From Dethiosulfovibrio sp. (GTDB lineage: Bacteria > Synergistota > Synergistia > Synergistales > Dethiosulfovibrionaceae): a stretch of DNA of 12,044 nucleotides. A program made the translations under genes and the position numbers. Below are positions 7,138-12,044 of the stretch, in pieces (the stretch's first letter is position 1; every line of letters begins with the position of its first letter). The stretch is from positions 1 to 12,044 of the forward strand of contig JAQUTB010000023.1 of assembly GCA_028709985.1 (NCBI GenBank), written 5' to 3'. The notes beneath the pieces are model-generated. The model saw only the letters and a program-made list of their open reading frames with translations. It was not told the origin of the DNA and did no database searches.

Positions 7138-7866
7138 TTAGAGGGGCTCTCCTAAAGGCATGGCATAGAGGAAGGACTCCTCGGAGGGAAGGCCGAAGGC
7201 GGCCTTAAGCTTATCGCCGTCGATACCGCCGGAGGCCAAGGTCCCAAGCCCTAGGGACTGAGCCTGAAGATATACGTTTTGGGAGACGTGTCCCACCTCA
7301 GCGTGGACGCAGAATTCGGCGGCGTCGCCAAAAGGTCCCCGAAGGTCGTCGTATCGACCGGATATCAACAAAATAGCGGGGGCCGACATTATCCAGGGCT
7401 GACGGATGGCGGTCATTGCCCTGTCCTTTGCTGGACCGTCGAAGATCGGTGTCAGCATATGTCCAGGCTCGTATCGGTAAAGCCCCTTGGGCAACCCATC
7501 CACCTTATCCGCCACCACGTAGACCGTCAGGGGATAGAGGGCCATGGCGGAGGGAGCGGTCCTGTGCCCCTTCTCTCGATCCGTCACCCCCTGAGCGGAC
7601 CACAACACCTGAGACAGGTCTTCCATAGAGACCGGCGTATCCTGAAAGGACCTTATCGACCTCCGACTTGCCAAGGCTTCCTCGACGGATATCCCACCGG
7701 AGATGGCGGGCTCAGGGAGGGGTATCGCCGGCCCATCGGAATGGGAGAGGGACTGGGACCTAGACTTGGCAAATATAAAGGGAGAGAACTTCCAGAAGCA
7801 GAAAGATCCTCCCACAACCATAACCGCAAGGGATATAACCCCGAAGTAGAAGAAAAAAGACCTCAT
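7138..7866 (-). CDS. Membrane-anchored SagB/ThcOx-type nitroreductase-family oxidoreductase
   Basis: The product has 242 residues. An N-terminal membrane segment (about 4-27) and a linker precede a nitroreductase-fold domain. That domain has RRSIRSF (68-74, an FMN-contacting start typical of the family), 'LWSAQGVT' (88-95), 'RTAPSAMALYPLTVYVV' (102-118) and 'AEVGHVSQNVYLQAQSLGLG' (189-208). This set, especially 'P-S-A-x-A-L-Y-P' and 'A-E-x-G-H-x-x-Q-N', is that of SagB-type dehydrogenases. Such enzymes use FMN and in azole-peptide pathways oxidise azolines. No cyclodehydratase or peptide precursor gene is visible, so a stand-alone oxidoreductase acting near the membrane is more likely; the substrate is unknown. 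I chose ATG at 7866 because GGAGG lies 8 nt upstream. The frame is open to a GTG at 7881, but that codon overlaps the ribosome site. The promoter carries a copy of the TAGAC-N5-GTCTA operator, so the downstream TetR protein probably represses it. Confidence 0.82.
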   Translation of the reverse strand: MRSFFFYFGVISLAVMVVGGSFCFWKFSPFIFAKSRSQSLSHSDGPAIPLPEPAISGGISVEEALASRRSIRSFQDTPVSMEDLSQVLWSAQGVTDREKGHRTAPSAMALYPLTVYVVADKVDGLPKGLYRYEPGHMLTPIFDGPAKDRAMTAIRQPWIMSAPAILLISGRYDDLRGPFGDAAEFCVHAEVGHVSQNVYLQAQSLGLGTLASGGIDGDKLKAAFGLPSEESFLYAMPLGEPL

Positions 7867-7885
7867 ACAAAGCACCTCCACGATA

Positions 7886-7900
7886 TAGACTATCGGTCTA
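7886..7900. promoter_or_regulatory. Operator O3, TAGAC-N5-GTCTA, at nitroreductase promoter
   Basis: TAGACTATCGGTCTA has the same half-sites and spacing as O1 and O2, 20 bp before the nitroreductase ATG. It overlaps the last base of the TATAAT box. A repressor bound here would block polymerase, which fits a TetR mode of action. Confidence 0.75.
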
Positions 7901-7905
7901 TTATA
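7900..7905 (-). promoter_or_regulatory. -10 box of nitroreductase promoter
   Basis: On the minus strand this reads TATAAT, a perfect -10 consensus, 33 bp before the ATG at 7866. The -35 region is unclear (TTTTCT or TTTCTA at 17-18 bp), so the promoter may need little or an atypical -35. Confidence 0.6.
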
Positions 7906-7925
7906 TCTTTTCCAGAGCTAGATAG

Positions 7926-7954
7926 AAAAGCCCCCGCTCACTGAAAGCGGGGGC
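7926..7954 (-). terminator. Rho-independent terminator after the C69 dipeptidase gene
   Basis: A 9-bp GC-rich stem (7930-7938 with 7946-7954, 7-nt loop) lies 10 bp past the dipeptidase stop. It is followed on the minus strand by TTTTCT. It separates this gene from the nitroreductase promoter just downstream. Confidence 0.88.
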
Positions 7955-7964
7955 CATGTAGGTT

Positions 7965-9575
7965 CTAGTTGAACTTGTTGTTGTTGTACTTTGTGATGAG
8001 GGTCCAGTTGAGGTTCCACCAGGCCTTCTCTGTCTCGTCCATGCACCCTAAGGTGAACTCGGTGAGGAATTTCTTGGCGGCGGCTGGATCCTTCTTGTAG
8101 AGCTCCGCTGCCTTGGCATCTATCTCCGGTATACGGGCGAAGAAGCCGTTCTCCAGGGGCTCCCTGACTGAACGCATATCGGCCATGGCATCTCCGTAGC
8201 GATGGTTCACAAGGTCGTCGGCCAGTATGAAGCTCCACTGGGCCGACCCGAGGCTAAACTGGTTACGATCGAAGGTCCTCCAGCTTTCCTTGGTGTCTGT
8301 GACGCCGTTGTATATTGGCACATAACAGGTGGTGTGTGGATTGTCGTATCCGAACCAGAGAACGGTCTTCATGACGTCAGGAACGCCAGCCCTCGCCTGG
8401 GACACGAAGCTATAGGCACAGTCCCACTTTGAGACGGGGCGGTTGTAGGGTATGTCCAATACCTTACGGACCGCTCTGGTGGGGAACGGAGTGGCGATAG
8501 GGCTCTTGACCACCTTTTCACCGTCGCTCACAAACCAGGCCGCCGACTCGTACATATCGAAGGGAGTTCCCTCCATGTGACTGCGAAGCATCTCCATCAC
8601 GTCAGCGACGGAGATCTTCTTCTCCGGCTTGATCGCGAAGGGATAGGACATAGTCTCGGCGTTGGGATCCCACTCCTGTGAAGGAGCTAAGATCTTGTGG
8701 ATCGTGTGAAGTCTGTTGCGCACCCACATAGAGGAGAGAGACCAATCGTCGTTACCTGTCAGAGGCGAATAGGCCCTCTGCCATATAAAGGGCTCTGTAC
8801 CGTTGGGGTCGTACCATCCCATGTCTATAGCGAACTGTTTATAATCCTTGGCGACCATGAAGTTGTCCTTGTCGTCGGGGTTTATCTCCTGGATCCGGCT
8901 CATGTTCGGAACCACAACGACCATATCGTCCGGGACTCTCTGGGCAACCCAGGTAGCACCGGGCTTGCCGCTGTCAGGGGTCCACATCATACCGGTGCTA
9001 CGGACCTCAAAAATCCATGCTTCATCCGAGTCGGTGACGGTCAGACATTCTCCCTCGGAACCGCAGGAGGGAAGGAAGCCGTACTTCTCGGCGAGCTCGC
9101 CCATCACGGCGATAGCCTCTCTTGCGGTCTTGGCTCTCTGGAGGGCAAAGACCTCAAGCTGCTCTATGGTCATGATCGCACGGGCGTCGGGACGGAAGGT
9201 CTTGAGCTCTTCCTTCTGGCCGATGGTGGTCTCGCCTATGGCGATGCCGTGCTCGTTCATGAAGGGATATCCCACGTGGAAATAGGAGTATGTCTTCTCA
9301 ACCTGAGGGATCTCGCCTATCTTGACCGCAGGACCGTTCTCCTCGCCGGTGATGTTCCAGTAAACCGGGGCCATCTCCCCTTTTTTATGGGTTGCCCCAG
9401 GGATCACCCTGACCTTGGCGTCGTAGAACGCCCCGTCGGCTGTGTGGGAGGTTATGACCGATCCGTCCACTGTGGCGTTCTTACCTGCTACTATGTCGGT
9501 GCAGCTAAAGCCCGAAGACGCGATAAAAACCGATAAGACGGCAGAACACAAAAATACCTTGCAGCTTTTTCTCAA
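7965..9575 (-). CDS. Exported C69-family dipeptidase (Ntn hydrolase)
   Basis: The product has 536 residues from the chosen start. A signal peptide (MRKSCKVFLCSAVLSVFIA...) runs directly into 'SCTDIVAGKNATVDGSVI', where Cys25 is the expected nucleophile of peptidase family C69. In that family the catalytic Cys becomes the new N-terminus after processing. Further family features are 'GYPFMNEHGIAIGETTIG' about 85 residues on, 'CLTVTDSDEAWIFEV', and a C-terminal half with 'DCAYSFVSQARAG' and 'WFGYDNPHTTCYVPIY'. The enzyme should cut dipeptides in the envelope, in line with an amino-acid or peptide fermenting anaerobe. I prefer TTG at 9575 (AGGGAG 9 nt upstream) over the TTG at 9602, which lacks a ribosome site. 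It is a single-gene unit with its own terminator and is divergent from the DUF554 gene. Confidence 0.9.
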   Translation of the reverse strand: MRKSCKVFLCSAVLSVFIASSGFSCTDIVAGKNATVDGSVITSHTADGAFYDAKVRVIPGATHKKGEMAPVYWNITGEENGPAVKIGEIPQVEKTYSYFHVGYPFMNEHGIAIGETTIGQKEELKTFRPDARAIMTIEQLEVFALQRAKTAREAIAVMGELAEKYGFLPSCGSEGECLTVTDSDEAWIFEVRSTGMMWTPDSGKPGATWVAQRVPDDMVVVVPNMSRIQEINPDDKDNFMVAKDYKQFAIDMGWYDPNGTEPFIWQRAYSPLTGNDDWSLSSMWVRNRLHTIHKILAPSQEWDPNAETMSYPFAIKPEKKISVADVMEMLRSHMEGTPFDMYESAAWFVSDGEKVVKSPIATPFPTRAVRKVLDIPYNRPVSKWDCAYSFVSQARAGVPDVMKTVLWFGYDNPHTTCYVPIYNGVTDTKESWRTFDRNQFSLGSAQWSFILADDLVNHRYGDAMADMRSVREPLENGFFARIPEIDAKAAELYKKDPAAAKKFLTEFTLGCMDETEKAWWNLNWTLITKYNNNKFN

Positions 9576-9827
9576 AGCAAATCGCTCCCTTCTATCTGAC
9601 AAATCCTATTACACTGGCCCCAAAATCCACCTCTACCGCAAAGTTAGAGACTTTTGATACCACCTCCCATCCCACTGTACTCCTGTAAAACACTGAAGGC
9701 AATTTTTGAACTGTTTTTTTCACATGTGTTTGAGTTTTGAAAAAAACGTCCAGAGAAAACCGACATGGGCCAAAGGTCTCCAACCTGTGGTATGATGCGA
9801 AATTATTTTGGGGAAGGGGGGTTCTCG
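9576..9827. other. Intergenic region between divergent dipeptidase and DUF554 genes
   Basis: These 252 bp carry no gene I can support. The stretch 9690-9760 is rich in T and A runs, with an 8-bp palindrome CACATGTG (9721-9728). It must hold the promoters of both divergent genes. The DUF554 one shows an extended -10 at 9788-9796; for the dipeptidase only a weak TGTAAT-like box near 9607-9612 is visible. Confidence 0.5.
9788..9796 (+). promoter_or_regulatory. Extended -10 promoter of the DUF554 gene
   Basis: TGGTATGAT is a TGn-extended -10 box ending 31 bp before the ATG at 9828. No good -35 is present at 17 bp, which fits an extended -10 promoter. Confidence 0.5.
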
Positions 9828-10532
9828 ATGAACTTGGAGCATCTGTCTCAAGTGCCGCTTTTTGGTTCTATCGTAAACGCACTGGCGATAATGGGAGGGA
9901 CCGCTTTCGGTCTGGTGTTTAGGTCGGCCCTGCCGGAGAGGGTCACGACATCGGCCTTTCAGGCCATCGGTCTGGTTACCCTTTGGCTCGGCATCTCCAT
10001 GGCAGGTGCTACGTCCAACATACTGATATTGGTGCTCAGTATAGTGATAGGGACCATAACAGGGGAGTTTTGGGACCTGGACAGCAAGCTGAGGAGAGGG
10101 GCGGAGTCGCTTCAGAGAAAGATAGGGGCCTCTGGAAATTTCACCGAGGGTTTTATGGCAGCTACGCTGCTTTTTTGCATGGGATCCATGGCGATTCTTG
10201 GCTCCATAGAGGAAGGACTCGGCCAATGGCCCAAGCTGCTCCTGACAAAATCCCTCATGGACGGGGTTGCATCGGTGGCGTTCGCCGTATCTCTAGGCGC
10301 GGGGGTGGCACTATCGGCACTGTCGGTGCTGGTTTACCAGGGAAGCATAACCTTGGCGGCGGGAGCCTTGCAGCCATACCTGACCGACGGAATGACTTCG
10401 GAGATCTCGGCGGTTGGTGGAATCATGCTGATAGGCCTTTCCCTGGGGATCCTGGAGATAAAGAGGATAAAGGTCATGAACATGCTACCAGCCCTTCTGG
10501 TGGCGGGAATATTGGCCATATACATGATATAA
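9828..10532 (+). CDS. DUF554-family membrane protein
   Basis: The product has 234 residues from ATG 9828, which follows a GGAAGGGGGG ribosome site by 7 nt. The frame is open further upstream to 9765, but that part is not family-like. The protein is a polytopic membrane protein with about six hydrophobic segments. The first is 'GSIVNALAIMGGTAFG' (about 13-28), then 'AIGLVTLWLGISMAG', and later 'GFMAATLLFCMGSMAILGSIEEG' and 'MLPALLVAGILAIYMI' at the end. The pattern 'G-x-x-x-N-x-x-x-I-x-x-G' then 'G-L-x-T-L-x-x-G-I-x-M-A', with the central 'C-x-G-x-M-x-I-x-G-S', is what I know as DUF554 (YqgA/YdfK-like). The transport or other function of that family is not established. It stands alone and converges on the YitT gene, sharing a terminator. 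Confidence 0.85.
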   Translation: MNLEHLSQVPLFGSIVNALAIMGGTAFGLVFRSALPERVTTSAFQAIGLVTLWLGISMAGATSNILILVLSIVIGTITGEFWDLDSKLRRGAESLQRKIGASGNFTEGFMAATLLFCMGSMAILGSIEEGLGQWPKLLLTKSLMDGVASVAFAVSLGAGVALSALSVLVYQGSITLAAGALQPYLTDGMTSEISAVGGIMLIGLSLGILEIKRIKVMNMLPALLVAGILAIYMI

Positions 10533-10559
10533 GCCGAGGGTCTTCCCTCGGCTTATTTT
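10530..10559. terminator. Shared terminator between convergent DUF554 and YitT genes
   Basis: A perfect 11-bp stem (10530-10540 with 10545-10555, loop TCTT) is followed by TTTTATAT on the plus strand. It begins at the DUF554 stop codon and ends 3 bp before the stop of the YitT gene. The minus-strand tail is weaker (TATATCATG). Confidence 0.85.
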
Positions 10560-11448
10560 ATATATGCTTCCAGTGTTTGAATCCCTCTCCAACGACCTCA
10601 GCCACGTCGGCCAGGACTATAAAGGCCCTTGGATCCACCGATACGACGAATCGTTTTAGCTCCATGGCCTGCCTTCGGTTCAAAACGACCATTATCATGG
10701 TCCTCTCGTCCCCGGTATAGGCCCCTGATCCCTTGATCAAAGTAGCGCTTTTGTTCATGACCTCCACTATGTAACGCCTAACCTCGTCGGGACAGCCGGT
10801 TATAACCGAAACCTGCTTCCTCCTGTCAAAGGACTTGAGGACGTTGTCTATCGTTAAGCTCTCAACGTAGAGCAGTATCCCACCTAGGAGCAGCCTCTCT
10901 ATATCCACGACGAACCAGGAGAAAAGCAGTATGGTTATGTTGATGTAGAAGGAGTACATTCCAACGTCCACCCCCCACCTCTTCCTGGCCGCCATGACTA
11001 TGACATCGGTCCCTCCCGTGGACGATCCAACCTTGAAGACCAAACCTATGCCAAGTCCGCCCAGGATGCCGGAAAGTATCGCGGCCAGGAGCATGTCGTT
11101 CAACATTGGATACTGAAAAAGCTCAAAGAAGGCAACTGTTGCGGAGGTCAACATGGACACGTAGAGTGTCCAGAGGACGAACCTGGGGGATAGTACCCTC
11201 CACCCCCAAGCGAGGAGGAAGATGTTCCCTATGGCTATGACCCAGGCGGGGGAGATATCCCACACATACTTGGTCAGCAGGGCTATCCCTGCCAGGCCAG
11301 CCCCGGCAAATCGGTAGGGGACGGTCAGAGCAACTATGGCGAAGCTCATCAGGATCGTTCCGATGGTGGCGAGACAGAAGGTGCTCCATTCCCTGCGGAA
11401 AAAATCTCGCATAATGAGCCAAAGGCCTTTGGACAACCGAGTTAGCAT
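10558..11448 (-). CDS. YitT-family membrane protein (DUF161 + DUF2179)
   Basis: The product has 296 residues. The N-terminal ~200 residues form about five membrane segments: 'FCLATIGTILMSFAIVALTVPY', 'GLAGIALLTKYVWDIS', 'VIAIGNIFLLAWGWRVL', 'LLAAILSGILGGLGIGLVFKVGSSTGGTDVI' and 'SFYINITILLFSWFVVDI'. The glycine-rich 'GGxxxGLGxGLVFKxGxSTGGTDV' is the hallmark of this family. The C-terminal part, with 'VSVITGCPDEVRRYI', 'LIKGSGAYTGDERTMIMVVLNR' and 'VDPRAFIVLADVAEVVGEGF', is a DUF2179 domain. YitT proteins are widespread inner-membrane proteins of unsettled function. The ATG at 11448 follows AGGAGG with a 9-nt spacer. The short palindromic repeat at 11483-11610 lies 35 bp upstream of the start and may carry or disturb its promoter. 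Confidence 0.9.
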   Translation of the reverse strand: MLTRLSKGLWLIMRDFFRREWSTFCLATIGTILMSFAIVALTVPYRFAGAGLAGIALLTKYVWDISPAWVIAIGNIFLLAWGWRVLSPRFVLWTLYVSMLTSATVAFFELFQYPMLNDMLLAAILSGILGGLGIGLVFKVGSSTGGTDVIVMAARKRWGVDVGMYSFYINITILLFSWFVVDIERLLLGGILLYVESLTIDNVLKSFDRRKQVSVITGCPDEVRRYIVEVMNKSATLIKGSGAYTGDERTMIMVVLNRRQAMELKRFVVSVDPRAFIVLADVAEVVGEGFKHWKHI

Positions 11449-11482
11449 AAAAAAACTCCTCCTAAAGACGAATATGTAACTA

Positions 11483-11610
11483 GGGCACCTCTAAAAACTC
11501 GCCTTTGAGTCCCCTCGGAGAGAGCGTTCCGCATGCGGAATGTCGAGTATACGGGCTCGAACGGTCTCATGCGGAACGAACTCCCCGAGGAGGAGCGTTT
11601 TTAGAGGTTC
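11483..11610. repeat. MITE-like imperfect palindromic element
   Basis: This is a ~128-bp non-coding palindrome. The outer inverted repeat ACCTCTAAAAAC (11487-11498) pairs with GTTTTTAGAGGT (11597-11608), all 12 bp. Further in, CGTTCCGCATG (11525-11535) pairs with CATGCGGAACG (11568-11578), and CCTCGG (near 11513) with CCGAGG (near 11585). The first inner arm also sits in a 14-bp perfect palindrome (11527-11540). A centre GTCGAG...CTCGAAC pair closes the tip. Both sides are flanked by CTA (11480-11482 and 11611-11613), which would fit a 3-bp (or TA) target duplication as made by IS5- or Tc-like transposases. No ORF lies inside. It is probably a mobile palindromic repeat; copies elsewhere in the genome cannot be seen from here. 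Confidence 0.55.
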
Positions 11611-11675
11611 CTAATATATCATCCAACCACGATCCACCCAACCTATAGGAATAGGTATTTTCCACTACCCTAACG

Positions 11676-11688
11676 GGGTATCATACCC
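11676..11688. promoter_or_regulatory. Possible operator abutting the selenoprotein -10 box
   Basis: GGGTATCATACCC is a 6+1+6 palindrome that directly touches TATAAT. A second inverted repeat, ACCTAT-AGGA-ATAGGT (11641-11656), lies 20 bp upstream. The position is right for regulation, but the binding protein is unknown. Confidence 0.4.
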
Positions 11689-11694
11689 TATAAT
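11689..11694 (+). promoter_or_regulatory. -10 box of the selenoprotein gene
   Basis: TATAAT is a perfect -10 consensus 32 bp before the ATG at 11727. No good -35 box is visible at 16-18 bp; the spacer is instead filled by the palindrome at 11676-11688, which hints at an activator-dependent promoter. Confidence 0.6.
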
Positions 11695-11726
11695 ATGGCT
11701 AGGACTTTAAGATGGGAGGTATTAGG

Positions 11727-12044
11727 ATGAACCTGAGAAAGATAATAACATTGGCCATGGTTGTTTTGCTTGTAACCGGAACTCTATACGCAAAGAGCAA
11801 GAAAACCACGGGAGAGGGAGAGGTGGTCTCAGCCCAGCCTTCCGGCGAAGGGCCTACCCTCCTCGACCTGGGGGCCCCTGGCTGACCTGCCTGCGTCGAG
11901 ATGGCGCGAATCCTGGATGGATTCGAAAACAGCTACAAAGGCGTCAACGTGTCCAAGATAAACCTGATGGAGAACATGGACTACGCCAAGAAGTACGGCG
12001 TGAGGGTGGTCCCGACCCTGGTGTTCCTCGACCCCCAAGGCGAG
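11727..12044 (+). CDS. Exported thioredoxin-fold selenoprotein (U-x-x-C), partial
   Basis: This gene is cut by the window's right edge; 106 codons are visible, no stop. ATG 11727 follows GGAGG by 7 nt. A signal peptide or anchor (MNLRKIITLAMVVLLVTGTLYA) leads into a thioredoxin fold: 'LLDLGAPG' (45-52), then in-frame TGA (codon 53), 'PACVEMARIL' (54-63), 'VSKINLMENMDYAKKYGVRVVPT' (75-97; cis-Pro96) and 'LVFLDPQGE'. The TGA falls exactly at the first redox cysteine of the usual C-x-x-C, giving U53-P-A-C56. Selenocysteine at that place is known in several thioredoxin-like families. The frame after TGA is fully conserved in character, and a SECIS-like hairpin follows. Other genes here end normally in TGA, so code reassignment is unlikely. 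The product should be a periplasmic thiol-disulphide oxidoreductase. A nonsense mutation cannot be fully excluded. Normal gene calling would split or lose this gene. Confidence 0.85.
11883..11885 (+). other. In-frame TGA, probable selenocysteine codon
   Basis: Codon 53 of the thioredoxin-like gene. It stands at the N-terminal active-site position, three residues before Cys56, where the family has cysteine. Confidence 0.82.
11907..11925 (+). promoter_or_regulatory. Bacterial SECIS-like hairpin
   Basis: CGAATCC (11907-11913) and GGATTCG (11919-11925) form a perfect 7-bp stem with the loop UGGAU, 28 nt after the TGA. Bacterial SECIS elements are short hairpins just downstream of the UGA with a G among the first two loop bases, recognised by SelB; this one has G in the second position. 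A competing hairpin nearer the UGA, 11892-11908, has a 6-bp stem (two G-U pairs) and the loop GAGAU. Confidence 0.6.

Noticed and set aside
7279..7944. Plus-strand open frame of 221 codons opposite the nitroreductase
   Set aside because: It is antisense to a gene with strong SagB-type motifs, and runs across the operator and promoter of that gene.
8697..9536. Long plus-strand open frame of 279 codons
   Set aside because: It lies entirely opposite the C69 dipeptidase, whose family motifs are clear. It has no ribosome site and its translation looks like no protein family.
9983..10720. Plus-strand open frame of 245 codons across the DUF554 gene and into the YitT gene
   Set aside because: It is a shifted frame of DUF554, runs through the shared terminator, and is very rich in Gly/Arg/His, as shadow frames are.
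11727..11885. A 52-residue secreted peptide ending at TGA 11885
   Set aside because: The sequence beyond the TGA continues the thioredoxin fold in frame with an active-site Cys and a cis-Pro, so a stop here would cut the domain at its catalytic residue.
11829..12038. Minus-strand open frame of 69 codons at the right edge
   Set aside because: It is the shadow of the selenoprotein gene and has no ribosome site or family features.

Overview
The window looks like chromosomal DNA of an anaerobic, Gram-negative-type bacterium. The best guess is Synergistota (Dethiosulfovibrio-like). The grounds are an exported C69 dipeptidase, a large MalT-type LuxR regulator, an orphan solute-binding protein and YitT/DUF554 membrane proteins, together with strong AGGAGG ribosome sites and frequent TTG/GTG starts. 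This placement is by family resemblance only and is moderately uncertain. I see no rRNA, tRNA, CRISPR array, phage or conjugation genes.

Layout. Positions 1-1925 (minus strand) hold a close-packed set of small, mostly exported proteins: an XAC2610/FG-GAP-like protein, a DUF2442 protein and two tandem DUF1036 paralogues, the second cut by the window edge. Positions 2051-4549 (minus) encode a MalT/LAL-type LuxR regulator, framed by hairpins. Positions 4686-5630 (minus) encode an orphan family-3 solute-binding protein. Positions 5794-7866 (minus) hold a SagB-like membrane-anchored nitroreductase, a TetR regulator and a small exported protein of unknown function. Three copies of a palindrome TAGAC-N5-GTCTA lie exactly at the promoters of the nitroreductase and TetR genes, so this looks like a self-contained TetR regulon. 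Positions 7965-9575 (minus) encode an exported C69 dipeptidase. Positions 9828-10532 (plus, DUF554) and 10558-11448 (minus, YitT) converge on a shared terminator. Positions 11483-11610 are a 128-bp imperfect palindrome that resembles a MITE.

The most striking item is at the right edge. A plus-strand gene (11727 to beyond 12044) encodes an exported thioredoxin-fold protein whose first redox-active cysteine position is an in-frame TGA (residue 53), giving U-P-A-C instead of C-x-x-C. The frame stays open and thioredoxin-like on both sides of the TGA. A perfect 7-bp hairpin with a G in its 5-nt loop lies 28 nt downstream, which fits a bacterial SECIS. Other genes in the window (ending at 741 and 1023) use TGA as a normal stop, so this is best read as a selenoprotein. 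A conventional stop-to-stop gene call would miss it.

Candidate promoters, operators, terminators and preferred start codons are given below. Several starts have been moved to downstream TTG, ATG or GTG codons that have a proper ribosome site.
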